46,431 nt of DNA, taken from contig NZ_NOXX01000197.1 of assembly GCF_002251775.1 (NCBI RefSeq), positions 1 through 46,431 on the forward strand, in the 5' to 3' direction. Positions 1 to 9,158 of this stretch are shown here, piece by piece. The position numbers and the translations under genes are program-made. Position 1 is the first letter of the stretch. The number at the start of each line of letters is the position of its first letter. Below the pieces are notes generated by a model. The model was not told the DNA's origin. It searched no databases and saw only the letters and a program-made list of their open reading frames with translations. This DNA is from Flavobacterium aurantiibacter. Its GTDB lineage: Bacteria > Bacteroidota > Bacteroidia > Flavobacteriales > Flavobacteriaceae.

Positions 1-243
1 CCACTTTTGCGCAGCGACGACTCGTTTGCCGGCGCGCCCAAAAAATTAAAAACAAAACTTTTTAGTATACTTTTCGTGATTTCCTGCCGATTTTAGCGAC
101 AAGCCTCAATAAAACAAGTAGTTAAAATACTAAAATCTCGTAGCTTTTTAACATTCAGAGAACTATTTCTGCAAAATCTAATTTCGATCGGGGACAAAAC
201 TGCAATTACAACGTTTTCGCTTTTAACAGATACCGCTTTTCGT

Positions 244-251
244 TACATTTG
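244..251 (+). promoter_or_regulatory. Putative Bacteroidetes -7 promoter box for the E1 fusion gene
   Basis: TACATTTG fits the TAnnTTTG box used by the primary sigma factor of Bacteroidetes. It ends 20 bases before the preferred ATG at 272, which implies a very short leader. I see no clear -33 TTTG element at the right distance. The rest of positions 1-243 is AT-rich with no gene that I recognise. Confidence 0.45.
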
Positions 252-271
252 TTTTTTCAAGACCTGTGAAT

Positions 272-2632
272 ATGACAGCATTAGAACACGCTTCAACCCT
301 ATCTTTCGAAGATTTCAAAAAAGCCGTTTTAGACGATTACAAATTGGCCGTTACCAGTCGCGAATGCAGCTTGTTAGGACGAAAAGAAGTGCTGAGTGGT
401 AAAGCTAAATTTGGAATCTTTGGCGACGGTAAAGAAGTTCCGCAGCTCGCTTTAGCAAAAGCTTTTCAGAATGGCGACTTTCGCTCGGGATACTACCGCG
501 ACCAAACGTTTATGATGGCCATTGGTGTTTTGAATATTGAAACTTTCTTCGCTGGATTGTATGGAAATACCGACCTAAACCTAGAGCCGATGAGCGCCGG
601 GCGTCAGATGGGCGGCCACTTTGCTACACACTCGCTCGACGAAAACGGGAATTGGAAAAAACTCGCTGAACAAAAAAACTCTTCTGCTGATATTTCGCCA
701 ACCGCGGGTCAGATGCCGCGATTACTCGGATTAGCAGAAGCTTCAAAATACTACCGCCAATTAACCGACTGGGACGAAGCTTCGAAATTTTCAAACCAAG
801 GAAATGAAGTTGCTTGGGGAACCATCGGAAACGCAAGCACATCGGAAGGTTTATTTTTCGAAACCATAAATGCCGCTGGAGTACTGCAAGTGCCTATGGT
901 TATGAGCGTTTGGGACGACGAATACGGCATTTCGGTACACGCGAAACACCAAACTACCAAAGAAAGTATTAGCGAAATTCTAGCCGGTTTTCAGCGCACC
1001 GAATCGAAAAAAGGTTTCGAGGTTTTAACCGTTAAAGGTTGGGATTACGCCGCATTGATTAAAACGTACGAAGAAGCCGCACGCATAGCGCGAACCGAAC
1101 ACGTGCCTGTACTAATACACGTTCAGGAATTAACGCAGCCGCAGGGACACTCAACTTCCGGTTCGCACGAGCGTTATAAATCGGCCGAACGCTTAAAATG
1201 GGAACAAGAATTCGACTGTATTCGCCAGATGCGTTTGTGGATGATTGCAACCAATATTGCGAATCCTGAAGAATTAGACGCCCTAGAATCGGACATAAAA
1301 AAAGACGTTTTAGAAGGTAAAAAACAAGCTTGGAAATCGTTTTTAGATCCGATTAAAGCTGAGGTTCAGCAACTTTTAGAAATCGTAACGCAAATGCCTG
1401 GTTTGAGTCAGGAACTTATTGACAATATCGCCGATCTGAAAGCAACGCGCGAACCTATTCGAAAAGATATTTTAAGCTTGGCGCGAAAAATACTGCGTAA
1501 AACTGGCGCCAATAACGAGCAATTACGCGCGTGGACTGTTGCTTACGCAGAAAAATGCCAGTTGCTTTTTAGCAGTAATTTGTTTTCGGAAAGCGATAAA
1601 AACATTGCATCAGTCCCTGAAATTGCCCCGATTTTAGATGCTAATGCAGAAACTGTAGATGCACGAATTGTGCTGCGCGATAACTTCGACGCACTTTTTA
1701 CAAAATACCCACAGGCACTTATTTTTGGTGAAGATTCGGGAAATATTGGAGACGTAAATCAAGGATTGGAAGGATTGCAGCAAAAGTTTGGCGAACACCG
1801 CGTAGCCGACGTTGGTATTCGCGAAGCTACGATTCTCGGACAAGGAATTGGTTTGGCGATGCGTGGTTTGCGACCTATCGCAGAAATCCAATACTTGGAC
1901 TATTTGCTTTACGCGATTCAAATCATGAGCGACGACCTTGCTACCTTGCAATACCGTACCAAAGGAAAGCAAAAAGCACCTGTGATTATTCGTACTAGAG
2001 GTCACCGTTTGGAAGGCATTTGGCATTCAGGCTCACCCATGGGAATGATTATCAATGCGGTGCGCGGAATTCACGTTTTGGTTCCGAGAAACATGACCAA
2101 AGCAGCCGGTTTTTACAATGCGTTAATGCTCGCCGACGAACCTGCACTGGTTGTTGAATGTTTGAACGGCTATCGATTAAAAGAGCAACTTCCAGAAAAT
2201 CCGGGTGAATACACAACACCAATCGGAATTGCAGAAGTATTACGCGAAGGAAAAGACATCACTGTTGTTTCGTACGGCTCGACCTTACGACTCGTACAAG
2301 CTGCAGCCACAGAACTTGCTGAACAAGGTATAGAAGTAGAAATTGTTGATTTACAATCGCTTTTACCCTTCGATTTAACGCACATTTGTGGAGCAAGTGT
2401 TTCAAAAACGAATCGTTTATTGGTTGTAGATGAAGATGTTCCGGGAGGTGCCTCGGCTTATATTTTGCAGAAAATAGTTGAAGATCAAAATGCCTATCGT
2501 TTTCTCGATTGCAAACCGCAAACACTAACGGCTAAACACCACCGACCTGCATACGGAACCGATGGCGATTATTTCTCAAAACCATCGGCAGATGACATTA
2601 TCGAGAAAATTCTAGACATGTTAGCGGAGTAA
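272..2632 (+). CDS. Fused alpha/beta thiamine-dependent 2-oxoacid dehydrogenase E1 with variant ThDP motif
   Basis: About 786 residues. The N-terminal half is an E1-alpha-like thiamine diphosphate domain and the C-terminal half (from about residue 460) an E1-beta pyrimidine-binding and transketolase C-terminal domain (GEDSGNIGDVNQG, VADVGIREATILGQGIGLA, VVDEDVPGGASAYI). Such proteins are annotated as 2-oxoisovalerate or branched-chain 2-oxoacid dehydrogenase E1, and would feed acyl groups to a lipoyl E2 in the cytoplasm. The usual GDG-x(about 27)-N motif reads GNASTSEG followed by WDDEYG, so the metal-binding Asp and Asn positions appear changed to Asn and Asp. Asn 187 is one such position when counting from ATG 272. 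The open frame extends to a GTG at 266, but ATG at 272 sits better after the promoter box. A second fusion with a more usual motif lies 1.3 kb away on the other strand. Substrate is not certain. Confidence 0.85.
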   Translation: MTALEHASTLSFEDFKKAVLDDYKLAVTSRECSLLGRKEVLSGKAKFGIFGDGKEVPQLALAKAFQNGDFRSGYYRDQTFMMAIGVLNIETFFAGLYGNTDLNLEPMSAGRQMGGHFATHSLDENGNWKKLAEQKNSSADISPTAGQMPRLLGLAEASKYYRQLTDWDEASKFSNQGNEVAWGTIGNASTSEGLFFETINAAGVLQVPMVMSVWDDEYGISVHAKHQTTKESISEILAGFQRTESKKGFEVLTVKGWDYAALIKTYEEAARIARTEHVPVLIHVQELTQPQGHSTSGSHERYKSAERLKWEQEFDCIRQMRLWMIATNIANPEELDALESDIKKDVLEGKKQAWKSFLDPIKAEVQQLLEIVTQMPGLSQELIDNIADLKATREPIRKDILSLARKILRKTGANNEQLRAWTVAYAEKCQLLFSSNLFSESDKNIASVPEIAPILDANAETVDARIVLRDNFDALFTKYPQALIFGEDSGNIGDVNQGLEGLQQKFGEHRVADVGIREATILGQGIGLAMRGLRPIAEIQYLDYLLYAIQIMSDDLATLQYRTKGKQKAPVIIRTRGHRLEGIWHSGSPMGMIINAVRGIHVLVPRNMTKAAGFYNALMLADEPALVVECLNGYRLKEQLPENPGEYTTPIGIAEVLREGKDITVVSYGSTLRLVQAAATELAEQGIEVEIVDLQSLLPFDLTHICGASVSKTNRLLVVDEDVPGGASAYILQKIVEDQNAYRFLDCKPQTLTAKHHRPAYGTDGDYFSKPSADDIIEKILDMLAE

Positions 2633-2636
2633 TATT

Positions 2637-3155
2637 ATGAGACAATTTTTGCTTTTTGTTTTACTGCTTACTGGCATTTTTGGTTATTCACAAAATTCAT
2701 TTCCAGAAAGTTGGATTGGAAATTGGAAAGGTGAACTAGAGATTATTGCGCCCGCGTCTGGTGCCGTGCAAGCAAAGTTTCCGATGGAAATAAAAATTGG
2801 AACTACTGATGAAGCAGGTGAATGGTCGTGGACAATTATTTACAATCACAAAGACGTGCGAAATTATCTGCTCCGCGCGAAAGATAAAAGTCGCGGTTTG
2901 TATGAAATCGATGAATTGAATAAAATCGTCTTAGATCTTGCTGTTTTCGGAAATACCACGATTAGCAGTTTCGAAGTTGATAAAATGCGTATTGTCGATT
3001 TCCACGAACTCAAAGACGGCAAAATGTACTTTTCTCTGATTTCCTACGATGAATCAAAAGCTAATTTATCGGGCAGCGGTACAGCCGAAATTCCGACGGT
3101 AAAAAGTAATGTGGTAACTGCGATGCAGCGCGCCGTTTTAGAACGAGAAAAATAG
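2637..3155 (+). CDS. Small exported protein of unknown function
   Basis: 172 residues starting with a clear Sec signal peptide (MRQFLLFVLLLTGIFGYSQ, cleavage probably near residue 19), so the product is likely periplasmic or surface-exposed. The mature part starts with a PESWIGNWKGELEI stretch, is rich in beta-strand-like segments and contains Trp-rich turns, like lipocalin-type or calycin-like small secreted proteins of this phylum; that resemblance is only an impression. It starts 4 bases after the E1 stop and is probably cotranscribed with it. Its last 18 bases overlap the 3' end of the convergent TauE gene. Function unknown. Confidence 0.7.
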   Translation: MRQFLLFVLLLTGIFGYSQNSFPESWIGNWKGELEIIAPASGAVQAKFPMEIKIGTTDEAGEWSWTIIYNHKDVRNYLLRAKDKSRGLYEIDELNKIVLDLAVFGNTTISSFEVDKMRIVDFHELKDGKMYFSLISYDESKANLSGSGTAEIPTVKSNVVTAMQRAVLEREK

Positions 3156-3920
3156 ATTCAGTAGTAAGACGAGTCCGATTACTAGGATAATTAACGCCAA
3201 GATTTTCTTGAGGAAGAAAACGTCGGCTCGCGATTGAAAGCGCAATCCGATAAGCATTCCGACGAGTGTTAATGTCGTAAATGTGATCAGTAATTGCAGG
3301 TCGGGAATTAGCATCTGCGATAAATCGGCTATAAAACCGACTAAACATTGTACACCAACTAGCGTTAAGCTCATTGCTGTAGCTTCTTTGAATGTCAATC
3401 CTCCAAAGAAAAGTAAAGCGGGTACTATTAGAAATCCGCCGCCAGCGCCCAAAAATCCTGCTGTAAACCCGATTAGAAATCCGAGTACCAACAAAATTCG
3501 CGCTGATGTTCGCTGCGTTCGAGCGCCTTTATTATTTCGCAACAATAGCATAGCCGCTGCAAGCATTAACAACGAAAAGAGAAACACCAGCAAATCGCCC
3601 CGTTTAATGGAAAGACTTGCAAATAGCATGTTTTCAGGAATACTTGGCAAAACGTAAGACCGTGCAACAACGACACCTAAACTCGAAGGAATTCCGAATA
3701 AAAACAATTTTTTCCAAACGATATTTCCGGCAAACATTTGCTTGACACTTCCAACAATCGCTGGCACTCCAACGATAAACAGCGAATAAGTTGTTGCTAA
3801 AATAGGTTCTAGACCAAAGAAGAAAATTAGTGCAGGAAGCGATAGAATACTTCCGCCGCTACCGAGTAAACCTAAACTTACTCCGATTAAAACGGCGGCG
3901 ATGTATCCTGCAATTTCCAC
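3138..3920 (-). CDS. TauE/SafE family membrane transporter (sulfite exporter-like)
   Basis: 260 residues with about eight hydrophobic segments arranged as two repeats. Each repeat begins with a Gly-rich helix (GVSLGLLGSGGSILSLPAL near residue 15 and GFTAGFLGAGGGFLIVPAL near residue 153), the hallmark of the TauE/SafE family of inner-membrane anion exporters and uptake carriers. The substrate cannot be read from sequence; members move sulfite, sulfonates or other organic anions. It begins 2 bases after the stop of the upstream E1 fusion gene on the same strand, so the two are probably one transcript. Its 3' end overlaps the convergent secreted-protein gene by 18 bases. Confidence 0.88.
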   Translation of the reverse strand: MEIAGYIAAVLIGVSLGLLGSGGSILSLPALIFFFGLEPILATTYSLFIVGVPAIVGSVKQMFAGNIVWKKLFLFGIPSSLGVVVARSYVLPSIPENMLFASLSIKRGDLLVFLFSLLMLAAAMLLLRNNKGARTQRTSARILLVLGFLIGFTAGFLGAGGGFLIVPALLFFGGLTFKEATAMSLTLVGVQCLVGFIADLSQMLIPDLQLLITFTTLTLVGMLIGLRFQSRADVFFLKKILALIILVIGLVLLLNLFFSF

Positions 3921-3922
3921 TG

Positions 3923-5899
3923 TTAATATGCTATAAGCTCTTGAATTTGCATTCTAAAGCGCGATTTTGGTAAATACTGATCTTCTAACACTTTGGTGAA
4001 CGGAATCGGCGTTTCCAAACTGCCCACACGCATTACGGGAGCGTCCAGATATTGGAAACAATTTTCCATAATCATTGCCGATAAATCGCTTGCAAAACCG
4101 CCAAAAATAGAATCCTCTTGAAGAATGATGCAACGAGACGTTCGCTTAACCGACTCGAAAATCGTTTTTGTATCGAGCGGCTGTAAGGTGCGTAAATCAA
4201 TAACTTCAATATCTGTTAGTTGCAGTTCATCGATAATTTCCAAAGCCCAATGAACACCGGCGCCAAAACTTAAAACGGTAAGTCTGTTTCCGCTGCGGAG
4301 TGTGGCTGCTTCTCCGAAAGGAATGGTGTAATAGGATGTCGGTACATCTTGATAAACAGATCGATACAGTAATTTATGTTCAAAGTAAATTACAGGATTC
4401 GGATCAGCGATCGAGGTGTTTAATAATCCTTTTGCATCGTATGGAAAGGCAGGATACACCACTTTAAGTCCCGGAGTTTTTGTAAACCAAGCTTCGTTAG
4501 TTTGCGAATGAAAAGGTCCAGCCTGAGTGCCTCCGCCGCAAGGCATGCGCACCACAACGTCGGCATGTTCGCCCCAACGATAGTGCGATTTCGCAAGTAG
4601 ATTCACAATCGGATTAAACCCTGTGGAAACAAAATCGGCAAATTGCATTTCTACCACCGCTTTGTATCCGTTAATACTTAAGCCCATGCCGGCACTTACA
4701 ACGGCGCTTTCGCAGATGGGCGTATTTAAAATTCGTTCTTTTCCAAATTTCGCAACAAAACCGTCGGTTATTTTAAAAGCTCCTCCGTATTCGGCGATAT
4801 CTTGTCCCATGATAACCGAATTCGGAAAACGTTCGAACGACTGCGACAAACTTTCAGAAATGGCATCTACAAAACGAATGTTTTTCATTTCAGCTTCCGG
4901 TGCTGTAACCGCCAGTTCAAATGGTTTGTAGACATCGTCTAATTCTTCTTCCAAAACCGCTTCAAAATCAGGTTCCGAAATAGCAGCTTGCCAATTGGTA
5001 TCGATTTCAGATTTTAAAGCTGCTGTGATTTCTGCTTCTAAATCCGGATTTAAAACAGCATTATCTGTGAGGTATTTTTTAAAATTAGCAACCGGATCTT
5101 TCGCGGCCCAAGCATCCATTAGCTCTTGTGGTACGTATTTGGTTCCGCTCGCTTCCTCGTGTCCGCGCATGCGAAACGTCTTAAATTCGAGCAACACCGG
5201 ACGCGGATTCTCCATCATCGAGTGCTTCAAATCTTTCAACAAATGGTAAATATCTAAGATATTGTTTCCATCGACAATGTAGCTTTCCATTCCATAACCT
5301 ACACCGCGATCGGCTAAATGTTCGCAATTGTATTGTTCGTTGGTTGGTGTAGACAATCCGTAGCCGTTGTTTTCAATAACGAACATAACGGGAAGCTTCC
5401 AAACAGATGCAATGTTCAAGGCTTCGTGAAAATCGCCTTCCGAAGTTGCACCTTCACCGGTAAAAACTGCGGTTACTTTCTTCTCTTTGCGAAGTTTGTG
5501 CGCAAGAGCAATACCGTCGGCAATACCCATTTGCGGACCCAAGTGCGAAATCATTCCAATAATTTTGTGATCTTGCGTTCCGAAATGGAAACTGCGGTCG
5601 CGTCCTTTAGTAAAGCCCGAGCGTTTTCCTTGCCATTGTGCAAATAACTTTTGCAGCGGAACTTTACGCGTAGTAAACACTCCTAAATTTCGGTGCATCG
5701 GCAAAATGTATTCATCTGCATCTAAAACCGACGCAATTCCCACGGAAATAGCTTCTTGACCAATGCCACTAAACCATTTGGAAACTTTACCTTGACGAAT
5801 AAGAATGAGCATTTTCTCCTCAATCATTCGCGGAAGCAATAAACTTTTATAAAGGGAAATTAATTCTTGATCGCTGAGCGTTTTTCTATCGAAGTGCAT
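3923..5899 (-). CDS. Fused alpha/beta 2-oxoacid dehydrogenase E1 component
   Basis: 658 residues. Residues 1-330 form an E1-alpha ThDP domain with GEGATSEGDFHEALN followed by ENNGYGLSTP, a near-canonical metal and thiamine diphosphate motif with Glu for the usual Asp. Residues from about 345 form E1-beta (GQDIAEYGGAFKITDG, TPICESAVVSAGMGL, DLRTLQPLD). Single-chain E1 of this kind is common in Bacteroidetes and is annotated as branched-chain 2-oxoacid or acetoin/pyruvate dehydrogenase E1. It decarboxylates a 2-oxoacid and acylates the lipoyl group of E2. No E2 or E3 gene is visible in the window. It is the first gene of a pair with the TauE-like transporter. About 130 residues shorter than the other E1 fusion, which has a longer linker between the halves. 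Confidence 0.9.
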   Translation of the reverse strand: MHFDRKTLSDQELISLYKSLLLPRMIEEKMLILIRQGKVSKWFSGIGQEAISVGIASVLDADEYILPMHRNLGVFTTRKVPLQKLFAQWQGKRSGFTKGRDRSFHFGTQDHKIIGMISHLGPQMGIADGIALAHKLRKEKKVTAVFTGEGATSEGDFHEALNIASVWKLPVMFVIENNGYGLSTPTNEQYNCEHLADRGVGYGMESYIVDGNNILDIYHLLKDLKHSMMENPRPVLLEFKTFRMRGHEEASGTKYVPQELMDAWAAKDPVANFKKYLTDNAVLNPDLEAEITAALKSEIDTNWQAAISEPDFEAVLEEELDDVYKPFELAVTAPEAEMKNIRFVDAISESLSQSFERFPNSVIMGQDIAEYGGAFKITDGFVAKFGKERILNTPICESAVVSAGMGLSINGYKAVVEMQFADFVSTGFNPIVNLLAKSHYRWGEHADVVVRMPCGGGTQAGPFHSQTNEAWFTKTPGLKVVYPAFPYDAKGLLNTSIADPNPVIYFEHKLLYRSVYQDVPTSYYTIPFGEAATLRSGNRLTVLSFGAGVHWALEIIDELQLTDIEVIDLRTLQPLDTKTIFESVKRTSRCIILQEDSIFGGFASDLSAMIMENCFQYLDAPVMRVGSLETPIPFTKVLEDQYLPKSRFRMQIQELIAY

Positions 5900-6044
5900 A
5901 GGGTTTTGAGTCGTTTTTTAACGAGCGTAAAAGTAGGTATTTTATCCACTTCAATCGATGTAGTTAACACGGTAAATTAGCGATTTTTTATGCTGACCGA
6001 TTGAAAAACTCGGTTGCTGATGCTGCTTCAAATACTGAAAATAC

Positions 6045-6052
6045 TATCTTTG
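6045..6052 (+). promoter_or_regulatory. Putative -7 promoter box upstream of the oxygenase gene
   Basis: TATCTTTG matches TAnnTTTG and lies 41 bases upstream of the ATG at 6094. It is in the 194-base region shared with the divergent E1 gene. The spacing to a -33 element is not convincing. Confidence 0.4.
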
Positions 6053-6093
6053 TTTAAGAGCTTCGGCTCGATTATCGAAATTTTTAAAAGACT

Positions 6094-7044
6094 ATGCAAA
6101 ACATTCCAAGTGTTGACCTGCGTGATTTCCTTTCGGAGAACCCGGAACGCAAACAAAAATTTGTAAATGAAATCGGAAAAGCTTTTGAAGAAATTGGCTT
6201 TGTTGCCTTAAAAGGGCACTTTTTAGACGATCGTTTGGTAGACGATTTATACAGCGAAGTTCGACAGTTTTTTGCACTTCCCGTAGAAGTGAAAGAAAAG
6301 TATGAAATTCCTGGAATTGGCGGACAACGCGGTTATGTTTCCTTTGGAAAAGAACACGCAAAAGGAAGAAAAGAAGGCGATTTAAAAGAATTCTGGCACT
6401 TTGGTCAGTATGTCGATGAAACTTCACGCTGGAAAGATGAATATCCAGACAACGTGGAAGTTACAGAACTTCCTAAATTCAATGAAATCGGAAAAGAAGC
6501 CTACAAAATGCTTGAAAAAACAGGCGTTTATGTGCTTCGCGCTTTAGCTTTGCACTTAGGACTCGACGAAAAGTATTTTGATGAATATGCTTACGAAGGC
6601 AACTCCATTCTTCGTCCGATTCACTACCCACCTATTACTAAAGAACCTGAAAATGCGATACGTGCAGCTGCGCATGGCGATATTAATTTGATCACTTTAC
6701 TGATGGGTGCGCAAGGAAAAGGCTTGCAAGTACAAAACCACAACGGCGAGTGGATCGACGCTATTGCAGAAGACGACGAACTTGTGATTAATGTGGGTGA
6801 CATGCTCTCGAGACATACCAACAACAAACTGAAATCAACGATTCATCAAGTGGTAAATCCGCCGCGCGAATTGTGGGGAACATCAAGATATTCCATTCCG
6901 TTTTTCATGCATCCAGTTAGCGATATGAAACTGAATTGTTTGGAAAATTGCATCGATGAAAACAATCCAAAACTTTACGAAGATATTACTGCTGGCGACT
7001 TCCTGAATGAGCGTTTGGTAGAATTAGGATTGATCAAAAAATAA
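6094..7044 (+). CDS. Isopenicillin N synthase-like Fe(II)/2-oxoglutarate-type oxygenase
   Basis: 316 residues. An N-terminal DIOX_N-like region (residues 1-110, with ERKQKFVNEIGKAFEEIGFVAL) precedes the 2OG-Fe(II) double-stranded beta-helix. The iron ligands are visible as His 194 and Asp 196 (HGD) and His 251 (STIHQV). The co-substrate-binding R-x-S is Arg 265 and Ser 267 (RYS). Enzymes of this family hydroxylate, desaturate or cyclise small molecules. Close relatives are widespread in Bacteroidetes with no assigned substrate, so only the class is stated. It stands alone with its own promoter box and a strong terminator right after it. No neighbouring biosynthetic cluster gives a hint. Confidence 0.88.
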   Translation: MQNIPSVDLRDFLSENPERKQKFVNEIGKAFEEIGFVALKGHFLDDRLVDDLYSEVRQFFALPVEVKEKYEIPGIGGQRGYVSFGKEHAKGRKEGDLKEFWHFGQYVDETSRWKDEYPDNVEVTELPKFNEIGKEAYKMLEKTGVYVLRALALHLGLDEKYFDEYAYEGNSILRPIHYPPITKEPENAIRAAAHGDINLITLLMGAQGKGLQVQNHNGEWIDAIAEDDELVINVGDMLSRHTNNKLKSTIHQVVNPPRELWGTSRYSIPFFMHPVSDMKLNCLENCIDENNPKLYEDITAGDFLNERLVELGLIKK

Positions 7045-7062
7045 TGTAAAACTTAATCGAAA

Positions 7063-7096
7063 AAGAGTGCGAATTAGCGTTCGCACTCTTCTTTTT
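7063..7096 (+). terminator. Rho-independent terminator
   Basis: An 11-base stem (AAGAGTGCGAA pairing with TTCGCACTCTT, loop TTAGCG) followed by a T-rich run. It ends the oxygenase transcript. The T tract ends one base before the ATG of the next gene. Confidence 0.85.
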
Positions 7097-7097
7097 T

Positions 7098-7427
7098 ATG
7101 GACTTACAAGAACAACTCAAAAAACTGTTTCCCGATCACCAACCCTTACCCGAGGAAAAATCGGAACCTGAAAGCATAAGCATTCAATTACAAAAAGAAC
7201 CGCTGATTTGTAAATACGAAAAGCGGAAAGGCGCGGCAACCACGCTCATTGAAGGCTATGAAGGCAGCGAAGCCGAATTAAAAATTTTAGCCAAAGAACT
7301 CAAAACATTTTTAGGCGTTGGCGGAAGTGTAAAAGATCATGTTATTATCGTTCAAGGCGATTACCGAGATAAGATAATGCAAAAACTAAAAGAAAAAGGA
7401 TTTAAAGTAAAACGTGTAGGAGGATAA
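7098..7427 (+). CDS. yciH: SUI1/eIF1-like translation factor (YciH family)
   Basis: 109 residues, typical length for bacterial YciH. The C-terminal SUI1 domain shows KRKGAATTLIEGYEG, LKILAKELKTFLGVGGSVKD and VIIVQGDYRDKIMQKLKEKGFKVKRVGG, the conserved core of the family. Proteins of this fold bind the small ribosomal subunit; YciH is thought to influence initiation fidelity and stress translation, but its role in this phylum is not defined. The ATG directly follows the T tract of the upstream terminator, so transcription must start inside or just before that hairpin, or come by read-through. The next gene follows after 2 bases, in an apparent operon. Confidence 0.93.
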   Translation: MDLQEQLKKLFPDHQPLPEEKSEPESISIQLQKEPLICKYEKRKGAATTLIEGYEGSEAELKILAKELKTFLGVGGSVKDHVIIVQGDYRDKIMQKLKEKGFKVKRVGG

Positions 7428-7429
7428 TT

Positions 7430-8299
7430 ATGATAGCAAACTCAGAACTAATATTAAATCCGGATGGCAGTGTGTATCACTTAAATTTACTGCCCGAACA
7501 TATTGCAGACACATTTATTTTTGTGGGCGATCAGAACCGAGTGGAAAAAATTACACGGTATTTCGATCACATTGAATTCTCAACACAAAAACGCGAGTTT
7601 AAAGCACAAACCGGAACATACAAAGGCAAACGAATTACAGTTTTAAGTACAGGTATTGGTCCGGACAATATCGATATTGTGCTAAACGAACTCGACGCTT
7701 TGGTAAATGTCGATTTACAAACACGTACCGTAAAAACCGATCTTAAAAAACTGAAAATCATTCGCGTAGGAACTTCCGGCGCTTTGCAGCCTGATATTGC
7801 CGTGAACTCCTTCGTGGTATCGCGCTTTGCCGTTGGAACCGACAATATGTTGCGTTCTTACGTTTTGAATGATCAAATTTTGGAAGATTTATCCGACCGT
7901 TTCGTTCAACATACAGCTTGGGATTTGCAAAAAGGAAAACCGTACGCGGTAAGTTGCAGCGACGAATTGCTTTCTTGGTTCGATAATCCAAAGTTTAAAA
8001 AAGGAATTACGGCAACGGCAGGTGGTTTTTACGGACCGCAAGGACGCGAAGTTCGCTTAACGCCAGCCGATAAAACCATCAACGAAAAATTGCAAGGTTT
8101 TGAATATGAGAGCATTCCCATGACTAACTTAGAAATGGAAACTGCAGCGATTTACGGACTTTCGGCCTTATTCGGACATGAAGCTTTATCACTCAACGCC
8201 ATTATTGCTAATCGAGCAAACGGTACTTTCAGTGAAAATCCGGAAGAAGCTATCGAAAATTTGATTCAAGAAGTTTTAGCCGTACTCGCCAAGCAATGA
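7430..8299 (+). CDS. Nucleoside phosphorylase (uridine phosphorylase-like)
   Basis: 289 residues of the PNP_UDP_1 family. Visible motifs are VGDQNRVEKI near the N-terminus (phosphate-binding Gly-Asp), TGIGPDNIDIVLNELDALV, RVGTSGALQPDI and TNLEMETAAIYGLSALFGHEAL, the Glu-Met-Glu ribose-binding signature. It cleaves a nucleoside with phosphate to give ribose-1-phosphate and the base, in the cytoplasm. The sequence is closer in feel to uridine phosphorylase-like proteins than to MTAN or DeoD, but base specificity cannot be fixed by eye. Part of the yciH cluster; the next gene overlaps by 4 bases (ATGA). Confidence 0.85.
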   Translation: MIANSELILNPDGSVYHLNLLPEHIADTFIFVGDQNRVEKITRYFDHIEFSTQKREFKAQTGTYKGKRITVLSTGIGPDNIDIVLNELDALVNVDLQTRTVKTDLKKLKIIRVGTSGALQPDIAVNSFVVSRFAVGTDNMLRSYVLNDQILEDLSDRFVQHTAWDLQKGKPYAVSCSDELLSWFDNPKFKKGITATAGGFYGPQGREVRLTPADKTINEKLQGFEYESIPMTNLEMETAAIYGLSALFGHEALSLNAIIANRANGTFSENPEEAIENLIQEVLAVLAKQ

Positions 8300-9144
8300 A
8301 AAAAGTAACGCTCGCTGGAGTTCCCGAACACTTTAATACGCCTATTTTATTGGCATTAGAAGACGGCGCTTTCGCAGAACAAGGTATTGATTTGCAATTT
8401 ACTACTGTTAAAGAAGGTACAGGAAAAATGTGCCAAATGCTCGATTCACGAGAAACCGATTTGGCAATTCTTCTCACCGAAGGAATTTGCAAACACATTT
8501 TGAACGGCGGTGAGGCAAAATTGGTTCAGTGGTACACCAAAACGCCACTACTTTGGGGCGTTCATGTAGGATATGCATCAAAATTTCAAACGGAAACCGA
8601 TTTAAAAGGAACTGTCGCCGCAATTTCTAGAAAAGGTTCAGGTTCAGAATTGATGAGCTTTGTACACGCCACAAATATGGGCTGGGATGAGACAAACCTG
8701 CGTTTTGAAATCGTTCATACGATAGACGGAGCCGTAACCGCTTTAACTGACGGAACTGCCGACTACTTTATGTGGGAACAATTCATGACACAACCATTGG
8801 TCGATCAAAAAATCTTCAGACGATTAGGTGTTTGCGCATCGCCTTGGCCTTGTTTCGTGATTGCCGTAAATACCAAATTTGCTGCTGAAAATCCAACCGA
8901 TTTACAAACTGTTTTAGCTGTCATCAATCGTTATACATCGACTTTTAAAAATCGACCTACTGCTGAAGCAGATATTGCGAATCGCTTTCATTTAGATTTG
9001 GAACAAGTGCGCGATTGGCTTCAGGTAACCGAATGGTCGCAGGAGCAAATTACTCTCGAAACGTTAAACAAAATTCAAAATCAACTCGTTTCATTTAACA
9101 TCATCGATAAAAAAGGTACATTTGAGGATATGGTAATTTCTTAA
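8296..9144 (+). CDS. Type 2 periplasmic-binding-fold protein (NMT1/THI5-like or SsuA-like), no signal peptide
   Basis: 282 residues with the substrate-binding fold seen in SsuA, TauA and NMT1/THI5 proteins: MKKVTLAGVPEHFNTPILLALEDGAF, then KEGTGKMCQMLDSRETDLAILLTEG, VAAISRKGSGSELMSFVHATNMGWD and TDGTADYFMWEQFMTQPLVD. No hydrophobic signal peptide or lipobox is present, and no ABC permease or ATPase is next to it. It may therefore be a cytoplasmic member of the fold, perhaps involved in small-molecule binding or synthesis, instead of an uptake component. The gene overlaps the phosphorylase stop by 4 bases, pointing to translational coupling. Confidence 0.75.
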   Translation: MKKVTLAGVPEHFNTPILLALEDGAFAEQGIDLQFTTVKEGTGKMCQMLDSRETDLAILLTEGICKHILNGGEAKLVQWYTKTPLLWGVHVGYASKFQTETDLKGTVAAISRKGSGSELMSFVHATNMGWDETNLRFEIVHTIDGAVTALTDGTADYFMWEQFMTQPLVDQKIFRRLGVCASPWPCFVIAVNTKFAAENPTDLQTVLAVINRYTSTFKNRPTAEADIANRFHLDLEQVRDWLQVTEWSQEQITLETLNKIQNQLVSFNIIDKKGTFEDMVIS

Positions 9145-9158
9145 ATCGAGCGCAGCTG

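Noticed and set aside
1634..2026. 130-codon minus-strand frame inside the first E1 gene
   Set aside because: Antisense to a strongly conserved E1-beta domain, with no motif.
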